From Brevundimonas sp. (GTDB lineage: Bacteria; Pseudomonadota; Alphaproteobacteria; Caulobacterales; Caulobacteraceae): a stretch of DNA of 64,000 nucleotides. The stretch is from NCBI RefSeq assembly GCF_030704825.1, contig NZ_JAUYNX010000002.1:1-64000 (forward strand), given 5' to 3'. Position 1 is the stretch's first letter. The number at the start of each line of letters is the position of its first letter. This document shows, piece by piece, positions 56,951 through 64,000 of the stretch. The translations under genes and the position numbers were made by a program. The notes below the pieces were generated by a model, which ran no database searches, was not told the DNA's origin, and worked only from the letters and a program-made list of their open reading frames with translations.

Positions 56951-58497
56951 ACCCACCCATGGACCCGGCCGCCCGCCGTCCGTTGCGAAAGCTGTGCATC
57001 GTCGGCGGCGGCACGGCCGGCTGGATCGCGGCGGCCGTGATGGCAGAGCATTTCAAGGGCAAGCTGTTCGACATCGAACTGGTCGAATCCGACGCCATCG
57101 GCACGATCGGCGTCGGCGAGTCCACCGTGCCGCCCTTCCTGCAACTGCTCGCCAAGCTCGGAATCAACGAGCAGGAATTCGTCCGGGAGGTCGGGGCCAG
57201 CTTCAAGCTGGGCATCGAGTTCCGCGACTGGTCCGAAAAGGGCGAGCGCTATTTCCATCCTTTCGGCGGCATCGGCGCGCCGGTCGGGCTCAGCGACTTC
57301 TACCAGGTGTGGCTGAAGGCGAAACGGCACGGCTACGCCGCCGGGCTGCAGGACTTCGCTCCGGCCAGCGTCATGGCGCGCGAGGGCCGGTTCACCCTGC
57401 CGTTCAAGGTCCCGAACACGCCGATCGCCGGCGCCAGCTACGCCCTGCACGTGGACGCCACCAGGGTGGCCCGCTACCTGCGCACCTATGCCGAGGCGCG
57501 CGGGGTCAAGCGCACCGAGGGCATGGTCGACGCGGTGGTGACACGGCCGGACGGCTTTGTGGAGCGGCTGCAGCTGAAGGACGGCCGCTCGGTCGAGGCG
57601 GATTTCTTCATCGACTGCTCGGGATTCCGCGCCCTGCTGATCGGCAAGGCGCTGGGCGTCGAGCACGAGGACTGGTCGCACTGGCTGTTGTGCGACCGCG
57701 CCATCGCGGTCCAGACCGAAAACGTCGGCCCTCCGGCGCCATACACCCTGGTGCACGCCCAGGATCACGGCTGGCGCTGGCGCATCCCCCTGCAGCACCG
57801 GACCGGCAACGGTCACGTCTTCTCGAGCCGCCACCTGAGCGACGACGAGGCCACGGCTGTCCTGATGGCCCAGGTCGAGGGCGAGCCGGTCGCCGCGCCG
57901 ATGGTGGTGCCGTTCAGGACGGGGATGCGCAAACAGATCTGGAGCCGGAACGTGCTGTCGCTCGGCCTCGCCGGGGGCTTCATCGAACCCCTCGAATCCA
58001 CCGCGATCCACCTGATCTATCGCGGCATGGACTTCTTCTTCCGCTATCTGCCCGACGCCGACTGCGACCAGAATCTGATCGACGAGTACAATCGGCGGAT
58101 GACCGCGGACTATGAGGAGATCCGCGACTTCGTCATCCTGCACTATTGCACCACCCGGCGTGACGACACGGCCTTCTGGCGGGAATGCCAGACCATGGAG
58201 CTGCCGCCCTCGCTGCAACGCAGGATCGACCTGTTCAAGGTCAACGGCTCGCTGGCGGAGGGCCTCGACGAGCTGTTCCGCGACGTGAATTGGCAATCGA
58301 TCCTGGACGGCATGGGCGTGGTTCCCCGCAGCTGGCATCCGCTGGTGGACCGAATCCCGTTCGCGCGCGTTCCGGCGGAACTGGAGGCCGCGCGGGAGGG
58401 GCTGGCCCAGCTGGCGGCCCGACTGCCGACGCATGCCGAGTTCCTCGCCGCCCATTGCGCCGCCGAGCGGCCCGCACCGACGGCCTTGTCGGCATGA
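56947..58497 (+). CDS. Tryptophan-halogenase family flavoprotein (copy 2)
   Basis: A 516-residue paralogue of the preceding gene. GGGTAG lies at 20-25, IGVGESTVP near 54-62, the conserved Lys at 87 in ASFKLGIEF, and the WxWxIP marker is present as WRWRIPLQH. It differs in the loop after the Lys (WSEKGERYFHPFGGIGAPVG) and in the C-terminal half, so the two proteins probably see different substrates or form a pair. The ATG overlaps the stop of copy 1 (ATGA at 56947-56950). It is followed by a LacI regulator. Confidence 0.85.
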   Translation: MNPPMDPAARRPLRKLCIVGGGTAGWIAAAVMAEHFKGKLFDIELVESDAIGTIGVGESTVPPFLQLLAKLGINEQEFVREVGASFKLGIEFRDWSEKGERYFHPFGGIGAPVGLSDFYQVWLKAKRHGYAAGLQDFAPASVMAREGRFTLPFKVPNTPIAGASYALHVDATRVARYLRTYAEARGVKRTEGMVDAVVTRPDGFVERLQLKDGRSVEADFFIDCSGFRALLIGKALGVEHEDWSHWLLCDRAIAVQTENVGPPAPYTLVHAQDHGWRWRIPLQHRTGNGHVFSSRHLSDDEATAVLMAQVEGEPVAAPMVVPFRTGMRKQIWSRNVLSLGLAGGFIEPLESTAIHLIYRGMDFFFRYLPDADCDQNLIDEYNRRMTADYEEIRDFVILHYCTTRRDDTAFWRECQTMELPPSLQRRIDLFKVNGSLAEGLDELFRDVNWQSILDGMGVVPRSWHPLVDRIPFARVPAELEAAREGLAQLAARLPTHAEFLAAHCAAERPAPTALSA

Positions 58498-58569
58498 GGC
58501 CGGTCGCTTGCCGGGGGACGGTCAAGCCTGACACAATGCCGGGGACCGTAAGGGTCGGGGGCTGAACCG

Positions 58570-59616
58570 TTGCGCCGCGCCGTCACCATCAAGCATGTGG
58601 CCGCCGAGGCCGGGGTGTCGCTGCAGACCGTTTCGCGCGTCATCAACAACGCCCCGAACGTGCGGCCGCAGGTGCAGGCGCGAGTCCACGCCGCGATCGC
58701 CAGGCTGGGCTACGTCCCGAGCATCGCCGCCCAACGCATGGGCGGTTCGCGCTCCTATCTGCTGATGGCCTTGAACGACCGCGACCGGACCATAGACGCC
58801 TGGCGGTCGGGGGAGGGGACGGACTGGGTCGACCAGATGCTGCTGGGCGGCATGCTGAGGTGCGCCGAGTCCGGCTACCGGATGATTTTCGAGCTCATCG
58901 ACACCCATTCGTCCCAGGTCGAGCGAGAGGTTCAGGCGGCCCTGTCGGCCCTGCATCCCGACGGGGTGATCCTGACGCCGCCGCACTCCGACAACCCGCT
59001 GATCACCGGGTTGCTGGTCCGGCAGGGGCTGCCTTTCGCCCGGATCGGGTCCGAGACGCCGGGGCCGGGCTTCGCCATCTCGATGAACGACGCCGGGGCG
59101 GCGGAGGCGGCGACCGGCCATCTGCTGGACCTCGGCCATCGCCGGGTCGGCTTCATCACCGGAAGCGACGAATACGCGTTGAGCGCGGCGCGCCTCGCCG
59201 GCTATCGCCTTGCGCTGACATCCCGTGGCCTCGAGATCGACGAGGCCCTCATCGGGAGCGGCGACTTCACCTATGGCTCCGGCGAGATCGCCGCCCGGCA
59301 AATGCTGGCCCTGGCGCAGCCGCCCACCGGCATCGTGGCCAGCAATGACCAGATGGCGCTGGCGACGCTCGCCATCGCCAAGGCGTCGGGCCTGTCAGTG
59401 CCCGACGATCTCTCGATCGTCAGCTTCGACGACACGCCGATCGTGCGTTTCAGCCACCCGCCGCTGACCGCCGTCGTCCAGCCGATCGCCGCCATGACCG
59501 CGGCGGCGGCCGACCTCCTGATCCGCGCCAAGTCCAAGGCGGCGGATCTACCGGAACAGATGGTGACCCCATTCGGCTTCGCCGTTCGAGGTTCGACCGC
59601 ACGGCCGCGCTGGTGA
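58570..59616 (+). CDS. LacI-family transcriptional regulator
   Basis: A 348-residue repressor: N-terminal helix-turn-helix and hinge (TIKHVAAEAGVSLQTVSRVI, GYVPSIAAQRMGGSRS; residues 5-60), then a periplasmic-binding-protein-like sensor domain (HLLDLGHRRVGFITGSDE, GIVASNDQMALATLAIAK, SIVSFDDTPIVRFSHPPLTA). It probably responds to a sugar or its derivative and binds the operators at 49287 and 52003. The start is a TTG at 58570, with GGGGGC before it; no ATG is in a better place. Its stop overlaps the GTG of the MFS gene. Confidence 0.93.
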   Translation: MRRAVTIKHVAAEAGVSLQTVSRVINNAPNVRPQVQARVHAAIARLGYVPSIAAQRMGGSRSYLLMALNDRDRTIDAWRSGEGTDWVDQMLLGGMLRCAESGYRMIFELIDTHSSQVEREVQAALSALHPDGVILTPPHSDNPLITGLLVRQGLPFARIGSETPGPGFAISMNDAGAAEAATGHLLDLGHRRVGFITGSDEYALSAARLAGYRLALTSRGLEIDEALIGSGDFTYGSGEIAARQMLALAQPPTGIVASNDQMALATLAIAKASGLSVPDDLSIVSFDDTPIVRFSHPPLTAVVQPIAAMTAAAADLLIRAKSKAADLPEQMVTPFGFAVRGSTARPRW

Positions 59617-60827
59617 CCGCCGCCGCCGGTTCGGGCGAACCTCGTCGACCGCCCGCCTGGTTGCTGCTGTACGCCCTCGCCTGGGGAGGCGGGGTGGTTG
59701 CCTATACGCCGCTGCTGACGCTGCTCCTGCCCCTGCGTATCGCCGCGCTCGGGCTCGAGGACAAGGTCGGCGGCCTGTCCCTGGCCGTCCTCGCCGGGGC
59801 GGTGACCGCCAGTATCGCCAATATCGCCGCCGGCGCCCTCAGCGACCGATTCAGCCGCGGCCCGGGAGGCCGGCGCCCCTGGGTCGTCGCGGGCCTCGCC
59901 GCCACCGCCATGGCCTATGCCCTGGTCGGCATGGCGGACACCCTCCTCGGAATTCTCGCCGCCGTCGCCATGTTCCAGGCGGGGCTCAACCTGATGCTCG
60001 CGCCCTTGGCGGCGTTGGCCGCCGACGAGGCGCCGGACGCGCAGAAGGGGCTGCTGGGCGGGCTGATGGGCGCCGCCTATCCGCTGGGCGCGCTCAGCGG
60101 AGTCGTGGTCATGTCGGCGTCGTCCCCCGAAGCGCGACTGGCGGTGACGGTCGCCATCGCAGCCATCCTGATCACGCCGTTTCTGCTGATCTTCCGTGAT
60201 CGGGCGGCGGCGACCCCGCCCGCAGCCCACACGACCGCCGTTCGGGCCGGACGGGCGCGTGATCTCGCCGCAATCTGGGGCGCGCGACTGCTGGTCCAGA
60301 TCGCCGGCGCCATCCTGTTCGCCTATCTCCTCTACTATTTCGAGACCGTGGAAGTCGCCGGAGAACGGCTCGACGCCGACCGCATGGCGGTTCGGGTGGC
60401 GTGGCTGAGCGGCGTCGTCGCGGCCGTGACGGTCCCGTTGTCGATCCTGCTGGGCCGCTGGTCCGACCTGGTCCGGGCGCGCAAGCCTTTCCTGCAGGGC
60501 GCGGCCCTGGCCTCGGCCGTCGGCCTGGTTCTGATGGCGCTCTTTCCCGACTGGGGCGTCGCGGCCTGGGGCTACGGCCTGTTCGCGACCAGCAGCGCCA
60601 TCTTCCTGGCGCTGCAGTCGACCTATGCGATGCAGCTTCTGCCATCGCCCGAGCACCGGGGGCGGGATCTGGGCGTACTCAATCTGACCAACACCCTGCC
60701 GGCGATCCTCGGGCCCGGTCTGGCCTATGCGACCGTTGGAGCGGGCGGGTTTCGCCCCTTGATGTTGCTCCTTGCGGGCCTGGCCGTCCTGGCGGCGGTG
60801 CTTATGAGCGTTGTGCGGGAGCGATAG
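59613..60827 (+). CDS. MFS transporter of the glucan locus
   Basis: A 404-residue inner-membrane permease with 12 helices. The sequence has the GALSDRFSRGPGGRRPWVVAG loop after helix 2 and LGRWSDLVRARKPF in the second half, typical of MFS sugar carriers of the GPH/SuxC-like type. It should import the sugar released in the periplasm by the GH3 enzyme. The start is a GTG at 59613 overlapping the stop of the LacI gene (GTGA), so regulator and transporter are coupled. The end of the locus has no clear terminator. Confidence 0.85.
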   Translation: MTAAAGSGEPRRPPAWLLLYALAWGGGVVAYTPLLTLLLPLRIAALGLEDKVGGLSLAVLAGAVTASIANIAAGALSDRFSRGPGGRRPWVVAGLAATAMAYALVGMADTLLGILAAVAMFQAGLNLMLAPLAALAADEAPDAQKGLLGGLMGAAYPLGALSGVVVMSASSPEARLAVTVAIAAILITPFLLIFRDRAAATPPAAHTTAVRAGRARDLAAIWGARLLVQIAGAILFAYLLYYFETVEVAGERLDADRMAVRVAWLSGVVAAVTVPLSILLGRWSDLVRARKPFLQGAALASAVGLVLMALFPDWGVAAWGYGLFATSSAIFLALQSTYAMQLLPSPEHRGRDLGVLNLTNTLPAILGPGLAYATVGAGGFRPLMLLLAGLAVLAAVLMSVVRER

Positions 60828-60878
60828 CGGACCGCCCGTCGAAGCGGCTTCACGTCCGGGGCCGCAACCCGGCGCGGG

Positions 60879-61655
60879 TCAACGGCCGAGCAGAGGTCCC
60901 ACCAGCTGGATGGCCGCGAGCAGCAGGATCAGGACGCCGATCAGCCAGGAAAAGGGCTGTACGGGCAGGACCCGGGCGATGCGGGCGGCCAGCGGCGCGG
61001 CGATGACCCCCCCGGTGACCAAGCCCGCGACCGAGGTTCCGTACTGCCTCAGGTCTTCAAGGTCCCGCCAATGACCCGTGGCGAGGGCGACGATGAAGGT
61101 GGTCGAAACGGCCGCCGCGACGACGGCCTCGGCGGCGTTACCCGTGCCGACGGCCTGACGTGGCGGTTCGCCGGCGCTGACCAGGGTCGTCGTCACGGTC
61201 GGCCCCCAGCCTCCGCCGCCCAGTGCGTCGAGAAAGCCGCCCACCAGGCCAAGCGGCGCGGCGCCCCTGATCGGCACATGGCGAAGCCGGATTTCCCGGG
61301 TCGATCTGACAAGGATGATCACTCCCATCAGTGCGAGCCATCCCAGCACCCAGGGCTTGATCTGGTCGCCATCCACCGATGTCAGGAAGACGCCGCCGAC
61401 CACGCCGCCGATCACGCCTCCGAGGGCCAGCGGCCAGAACAAGGACCAGCGGACGTTGCCGTGGGTGAGATGGGACAGGCCCGATGCCGTTCCGGTGAAC
61501 ACCTTGGCCGCATGGACGCTGGCCGAGGCGACGGCCGGCGGCGTGCCCAGGCTGAGCAGCAGGGTCGAGGAGATCACGCCGAACGCCATGCCGAGCGCCC
61601 CGTCGACGATCTGGGCGGCGAAACCGACGGCCGCGAACAGCAGGAAATCCTGCAT
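60879..61655 (-). CDS. TauE/SafE family sulfite-exporter-like permease
   Basis: A 258-residue membrane protein of the TauE/SafE (DUF81) family with eight helices. Characteristic parts are VGFAAQIVDGALGMAFGVIS, SASVHAAKVFTGTASGLSHL, GVIGGVVGGVF and VGGFLDALGGGGWGPTVTTT, in tandem-repeat order. Members move sulfite, sulfoacetate or other sulfur-containing anions. Its ATG follows the cysK stop directly (TGA-ATG), so it is the last gene of the sulfur operon, where it could import or export a sulfur oxyanion. Confidence 0.9.
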   Translation of the reverse strand: MQDFLLFAAVGFAAQIVDGALGMAFGVISSTLLLSLGTPPAVASASVHAAKVFTGTASGLSHLTHGNVRWSLFWPLALGGVIGGVVGGVFLTSVDGDQIKPWVLGWLALMGVIILVRSTREIRLRHVPIRGAAPLGLVGGFLDALGGGGWGPTVTTTLVSAGEPPRQAVGTGNAAEAVVAAAVSTTFIVALATGHWRDLEDLRQYGTSVAGLVTGGVIAAPLAARIARVLPVQPFSWLIGVLILLLAAIQLVGPLLGR

Positions 61656-62675
61656 TCAGGCGATCGCCCGACCGGGCGTCAGCCAGTCCGGCGTCGGCAG
61701 ACCGCGCGCCGACAGATATTCCACATTGAACAGCCGCGAGGCATAGCGGATGCCCGGGTCGCACAGCAGGGTGACGATGGTCTTGCCGGGGCCAAGCTCG
61801 CGGGCGAGCCGCGCGGCGCCGACCAGGTTGACGCCGCTCGATCCGCCCAGGGAAAGGCCTTCCTCCTGGACCAGATCGAAGATGACCGGCAGAAACTCCG
61901 CGTCCTCGATCCGGAACGCGTGGTCTGGCGTGAAGCCCTCGAGATTGCCGGTGATCCGGCCCACGCCGATGCCCTCTGTGATCGAGGAGCCCTCGGACTT
62001 CATCTCGCCACGGGTGAACCAGCTGTACAGCGAGGCGCCGGCCGGGTCGGCGAGGGCGACCTGGATTGCCGGATTCCGTTCCTTCAGGAAGCTTCCCACC
62101 CCCGCCAGGGTGCCGCCGGACCCGACGACGCTGACGAAGCCGTCGATGCGGCCCTGGGTCTGCGCCCATATCTCCGGGCCGGTTCCTTCGTAGTGGGCGA
62201 GCCGGTTGGAGACGTTGTCGAACTGGTTGGCCCAGAAGGCGCCGTTCGGGAGTTCGGCGTCCAGTTCGCGCGCCAGACGCGCCGAGTGATGGACAAAATG
62301 GCCGGGGCTGGAGAAGGGCGCCGCGTCCACCTCGACCAGCCGGGCCCCGAGCGCCCGCAAGGCCAGCTTCTTCTCCTCGGACTGGGTGCGCGGCATGACG
62401 ATGACGGCCGGATGGCCGAGCGCGGCCCCGACCAGGCTCAGACCGATCCCGGTGTTGCCGGCGGTGCCTTCGACGATGGTCCCGCCGGGACGCAGTTCGC
62501 CGGACGCCCGCGCTCGCTGGACGATGGACAGGGCGGCGCGGTCCTTGATCGACTGGCCGGGGTTCAGGAACTCCGCCTTGCCGAGGATTTCGCACCCTGT
62601 CGCATCCGACAGCCGGTTCAACCGGAGAAGCGGAGTCTGACCGATCAGGTCGATGACGGAACGTCGAGACGTCAA
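61656..62675 (-). CDS. cysK: Cysteine synthase A
   Basis: Makes cysteine from O-acetylserine and sulfide with pyridoxal phosphate. The 339-residue protein carries VIDLIGQTPLLRLNRLS at the N-terminus, the PLP lysine K44 in NPGQSIKDRAA, the phosphate-binding GTAGNTGIG (about 65-73) and GSGGTLAGVG, and ends in LCDPGIRYASRLFN. It is a little longer than CysK of E. coli. The start is uncertain: a TTG at 62675 best fits the family's N-terminus, because the nearest upstream in-frame ATG overlaps cysH. It lies 35 bases after cysH. Confidence 0.9.
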   Translation of the reverse strand: MTSRRSVIDLIGQTPLLRLNRLSDATGCEILGKAEFLNPGQSIKDRAALSIVQRARASGELRPGGTIVEGTAGNTGIGLSLVGAALGHPAVIVMPRTQSEEKKLALRALGARLVEVDAAPFSSPGHFVHHSARLARELDAELPNGAFWANQFDNVSNRLAHYEGTGPEIWAQTQGRIDGFVSVVGSGGTLAGVGSFLKERNPAIQVALADPAGASLYSWFTRGEMKSEGSSITEGIGVGRITGNLEGFTPDHAFRIEDAEFLPVIFDLVQEEGLSLGGSSGVNLVGAARLARELGPGKTIVTLLCDPGIRYASRLFNVEYLSARGLPTPDWLTPGRAIA

Positions 62676-62710
62676 AATCTTATCTCTGGAAAAGCGGAGA
62701 ACCGGGGAAG

Positions 62711-63784
62711 TCAGCCGATGGCGAGCGCGCGGCGACCCAGATGTATACCGCATTCGGTCTTGGCGGCGCCCGACCAGCGGCCGAGACGGGACTCTTCGCC
62801 CGCCTCGACGGCCCGGGTACAGGGCCAGCAACCGATCGACCGGTAGCCCTGCTCGCTGAGCGGGTGTCTCGGCAGATCCCCGGCGTCGAACCAGTCATTG
62901 AGCCGCTCTTCCGACCAGTCGTGCAGGGGATTGATCCTGACCCGGTCTTCGAAGAGTTCGAAGGGCTGAAGGCTGGCGCGTTCGGCGGTCTGATGCCTCT
63001 TGCGGCCGGTGATCAGGGCGTCCAGGCCGACCAGCGCCCGCGCGAGCGGTTTCACCTTGCGAAGGTCGCAGCAGGCGTCGGGATCGGCGCGCCACAGCTC
63101 GTCACGGGGATCGAGATCGGCCCGTTCCTTCGCAGCGGGCGTCACCAGCCGGATATCGGTCAGGCCCAGTCGTTCGGACAGCGCCTTCCGATAGGCCAGG
63201 GTCTGCAGGAAATGCATGCCGGTATCGAGGAAGACCACCGGGGTGGACGGGGCGATCCGCGCGACCAGCGACAGCAACACCGCCGCTTCCGCGCCGAACG
63301 ACGACAGGACCGCCGGCTTCAATCCGAGGGAAGGATCAAGCGCCGCCCGGAGAATATCCTCCGCGTCGCCGCCGAGTGTTTCGCGGTTGAGCCTTTCGAC
63401 GAGCGCCTCGGGCTTCCGTCGTGCGAGTCCCCGGCGCCGCCAGATCGGGACCGCATTGTCTTCCACCGCCTGGTAGGTCGCGCTGAACGCGGCGTCCATC
63501 CGCCTCCACGCGTCGACGTCCGAACCCTCGCCCAGAACCACGCCGTCAAAACCGGAGCGGCGCAGGTGACGGGCCTGATCCGGAATGAGGCGCCCATCCG
63601 CGATCAGCCGCCCGCGATAGCCGCGCTCGCGCAGGACAGCGGCAAGGGAGAAGCCCCGACCGTCGCGGAAGGCGTCGAACTCCAGAACGAGAACCTCCGC
63701 GCCCCGCGCCGCCGCCTCGACCTCCGCCAACAAGGTTGTTACGGGCAACCGCACGCCGTCGGGCGCTCTATCAAGCCACTGCAT
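62711..63784 (-). CDS. cysH: DUF934-CysH fusion, adenylyl-sulfate reductase
   Basis: A 357-residue fusion. Residues about 31-105 form a DUF934 domain (LEFDAFRDGRGFSLAAVLRE and IPDQARHLRRSGFDGV), which elsewhere is a separate small protein beside cysI. Residues about 130-350 are a CysH domain with SSFGAEAAVLLSL, VFLDTGMHF, the [4Fe-4S] cysteines C238-C239 and C319/C322 (DACCDLRKVKPL; GCWPCT), and the catalytic C345 in ECGIH. The cluster cysteines indicate a bacterial APS (not only PAPS) reductase. The start is the ATG at 63784, overlapping the cysI end by 14 bases; an in-frame ATG at 63796 is possible. Confidence 0.93.
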   Translation of the reverse strand: MQWLDRAPDGVRLPVTTLLAEVEAAARGAEVLVLEFDAFRDGRGFSLAAVLRERGYRGRLIADGRLIPDQARHLRRSGFDGVVLGEGSDVDAWRRMDAAFSATYQAVEDNAVPIWRRRGLARRKPEALVERLNRETLGGDAEDILRAALDPSLGLKPAVLSSFGAEAAVLLSLVARIAPSTPVVFLDTGMHFLQTLAYRKALSERLGLTDIRLVTPAAKERADLDPRDELWRADPDACCDLRKVKPLARALVGLDALITGRKRHQTAERASLQPFELFEDRVRINPLHDWSEERLNDWFDAGDLPRHPLSEQGYRSIGCWPCTRAVEAGEESRLGRWSGAAKTECGIHLGRRALAIG

Positions 63785-64000
63785 CGACCGCCCCATAGAT
63801 GGCGTCCCGGAACGGATCGGCGCCCAGGCGGCGAACCGCGTCGAGGAAGGTTTCGCCCTCGCGTCGGACCTCCAGATAGCGATCCAGCGCCCGTCCGACC
63901 GCCGGCGCCACCTCGTCGGCGGCGAGGCTCCGGCCCACGATTTCGCCCAGGGCGGCGGTTTCATCCGCCGAGCCGCCGACGGTGATCTGGTAGTATTCCT
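63771..64000 (-). CDS. cysI: Sulfite/nitrite reductase CysI, C-terminal part
   Basis: The frame enters from the right edge and ends at a TGA at 63771-63773; 75 residues are visible, beginning EYYQITVGGSADETAALGEI and ending in AIYGAVDAVA. YYQITVGGSA and the closing RYLEVRREGETFLDAVRRLG (before GADPF) are the C-terminal signature of the nitrite/sulfite reductase hemoprotein (NirA/CysI type), which reduces sulfite to sulfide. Its position before cysH and cysK supports the assimilatory role. The start, siroheme and cluster motifs lie outside the window. Confidence 0.88.
   Translation of the reverse strand, partial: EYYQITVGGSADETAALGEIVGRSLAADEVAPAVGRALDRYLEVRREGETFLDAVRRLGADPFRDAIYGAVDAVA

Overview
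The window is very GC-rich and densely coded, with short intergenic gaps, many GTG/TTG starts and frequent ATGA or GTGA stop/start overlaps. Several gene families point to Caulobacterales, most plausibly a Brevundimonas-like bacterium: a TipN-like polarity protein, a TonB-dependent receptor next to two tryptophan-halogenase-family flavoproteins and a LacI regulator, RcnB-like proteins, and CtrA-like TTAA-N7-TTAA boxes. I assign the taxon from gene content only; no rRNA or tRNA gene was seen. It looks like ordinary chromosome: I found no insertion sequence, prophage, integrase or CRISPR array.

Layout. 1-354 carries a complex palindromic repeat. 355-8.6 kb: proline iminopeptidase, an MFS permease, a degenerate pyroglutamyl-peptidase-like protein, a TipN-like coiled-coil membrane protein, a small membrane protein, a phospholipase D-family enzyme and a convergent endonuclease/exonuclease/phosphatase-family protein. 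8.6-14.8 kb: a translationally coupled lemA/TPM/TPM operon, folD, a secreted protein built of five PPC repeats, and type 2 isopentenyl-diphosphate isomerase. 14.8-15.4 kb: a gap with a large inverted repeat. 15.4-22.8 kb: a complete histidine-degradation divergon (hutGUH leftward, hutFCI rightward) with a HutC-type operator between the arms. HutF plus HutG give the five-step route that releases formate and ammonia.

22.8-33 kb: a 36-residue membrane peptide, nitroreductase, NUDIX hydrolase, cysE with a DUF3126 gene, an Ala/Lys/Pro-rich histone-H1-like protein, prmA with an overlapping SMI1/KNR4 gene, an ArsR-SRPBCC-DUF1801 operon, aminopeptidase P and an aldo/keto reductase. 33-43 kb: a protein resembling a catalytically dead EAL domain, ligA, an M28 peptidase, an ICMT-like methyltransferase, a lipoprotein, and a coupled ppk-ppx pair for polyphosphate. 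43-49 kb: two RcnB-family proteins (one with a long Arg-Pro-Asp repeat), a GST, a Sel1-like protein, a Wza-type export lipoprotein, a SnoaL-like protein and copC-copD.

49.2-60.8 kb is the most distinctive region, a putative carbohydrate (probably beta-glucan/beta-glucoside) utilisation locus: GH3 glucosidase, TonB-dependent receptor, two halogenase-family flavoproteins, LacI regulator and MFS transporter, all on the plus strand. The GH3 and receptor genes share a near-identical LacI-type operator and a similar stretch of leader downstream of it, so one regulator probably controls both. 60.9-64 kb is a leftward sulfur-assimilation operon: cysI (cut by the window end), a DUF934-CysH fusion, cysK and a TauE/SafE permease, with very short or overlapping junctions.
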